Program-made: the position numbers and the translations under genes
In this document: in pieces, positions 21,419 through 21,452 of the stretch
Layout: each line of letters opens with the position of its first letter
How positions within the stretch are numbered: position 1 is the stretch's first letter
Notes under the pieces: generated by a model
Told to the model about the DNA's origin: nothing
The model's database searches: none
Seen by the model: only the letters and a program-made list of their open reading frames with translations
DNA from: Porphyromonadaceae bacterium UBA4277
GTDB lineage: Bacteria > Bacteroidota > Bacteroidia > Bacteroidales > Muribaculaceae
NCBI GenBank assembly: GCA_002395965.1
Contig: DGVT01000117.1
Span: 14,230 to 35,681, forward strand
Direction of reading: 5' to 3'
DNA: 21,452 bases

Positions 21419-21452
21419 GCGAGCTACGAGCTACAAGTGCGCAATGCAAAAA
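21419..21452. repeat. Dispersed GCTACGA/GCTACAA element at the window end
   Basis: The tail after ruvX contains GCTACGA (21422-21428), GCTACAA (21429-21435) and GTGCGCAATGCAAAAA (21437-21452). It matches the element at 5343-5369 apart from one extra heptamer. It is cut by the window edge. Confidence 0.7.

Overview
The window looks like chromosomal DNA from a gut-type member of the Bacteroidales (Bacteroidota). Three things support this. Most gene starts are preceded by the Bacteroidota sigma promoter pattern (TTTG or TTG, about 19-22 bases, then TAnnTTTG) instead of -35/-10 boxes, and purine-rich ribosome-binding sites are scarce. The gene families are typical of the phylum: a DUF4369/TlpA-type lipoprotein thioredoxin, GldH, BspA-like repeats with a dockerin-like end, a 67-residue winged-helix protein, and a Rho with a huge low-complexity insert. 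The zapB-like/zapA/6S-like RNA/rny/PSP1/gldH order is one I associate with this group. A Muribaculaceae- or Prevotella-like host is my best guess, but the sequence alone does not settle the family.

Layout. Positions 1-1160 hold a cluster of REP-like hairpins and a single-domain HUH (Y1/RAYT) transposase that appears fused to a DprA-like Rossmann domain. Positions 1216-3286 are an operon of a thioredoxin-like lipoprotein and an outer-membrane porin. Positions 3339-5134 hold two tandem paralogues of an unrecognised exported family, each with its own promoter: one has a standard signal peptide, the other is a lipoprotein. Positions 5135-5558 are non-coding and full of structure: a terminator with a competing hairpin, 15 copies of an 8-base unit, REP-like palindromes, and a minus-strand terminator. 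A small winged-helix gene (minus) and rsgA (plus) then diverge from a shared promoter region. After a heptamer array and a decamer array comes an NSS-family Na+ symporter, convergent with a 45-residue membrane protein gene. That small gene diverges from a 1111-residue BspA-like surface protein across a palindrome-rich intergenic region.

Positions 12384-17268 are a long plus-strand housekeeping stretch: a coiled-coil ZapB-like protein, ZapA, a probable 6S RNA, RNase Y, a Cys-rich PSP1/RicT protein translationally coupled to RNase Y, GldH, and a GtrA-like membrane protein. It meets cca (minus) tail to tail with an 11-base overlap. cca and rho then diverge, and rho is followed by ruvX.

Functional themes are RNA metabolism and ribosome assembly (rny, ricT, cca, rho, rsgA, 6S RNA), division (zapA and partner), envelope and surface proteins, and a domesticated-transposase/REP system. 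The most unusual items are the RAYT-DprA-like fusion with dispersed REP-like hairpins, the undescribed paralogue pair, the rny-ricT coupling with a seven-cysteine N-terminus, the AT-hook-bearing disordered insert of Rho, and the intergenic gaps filled with tandem 7-, 8- or 10-base repeats.
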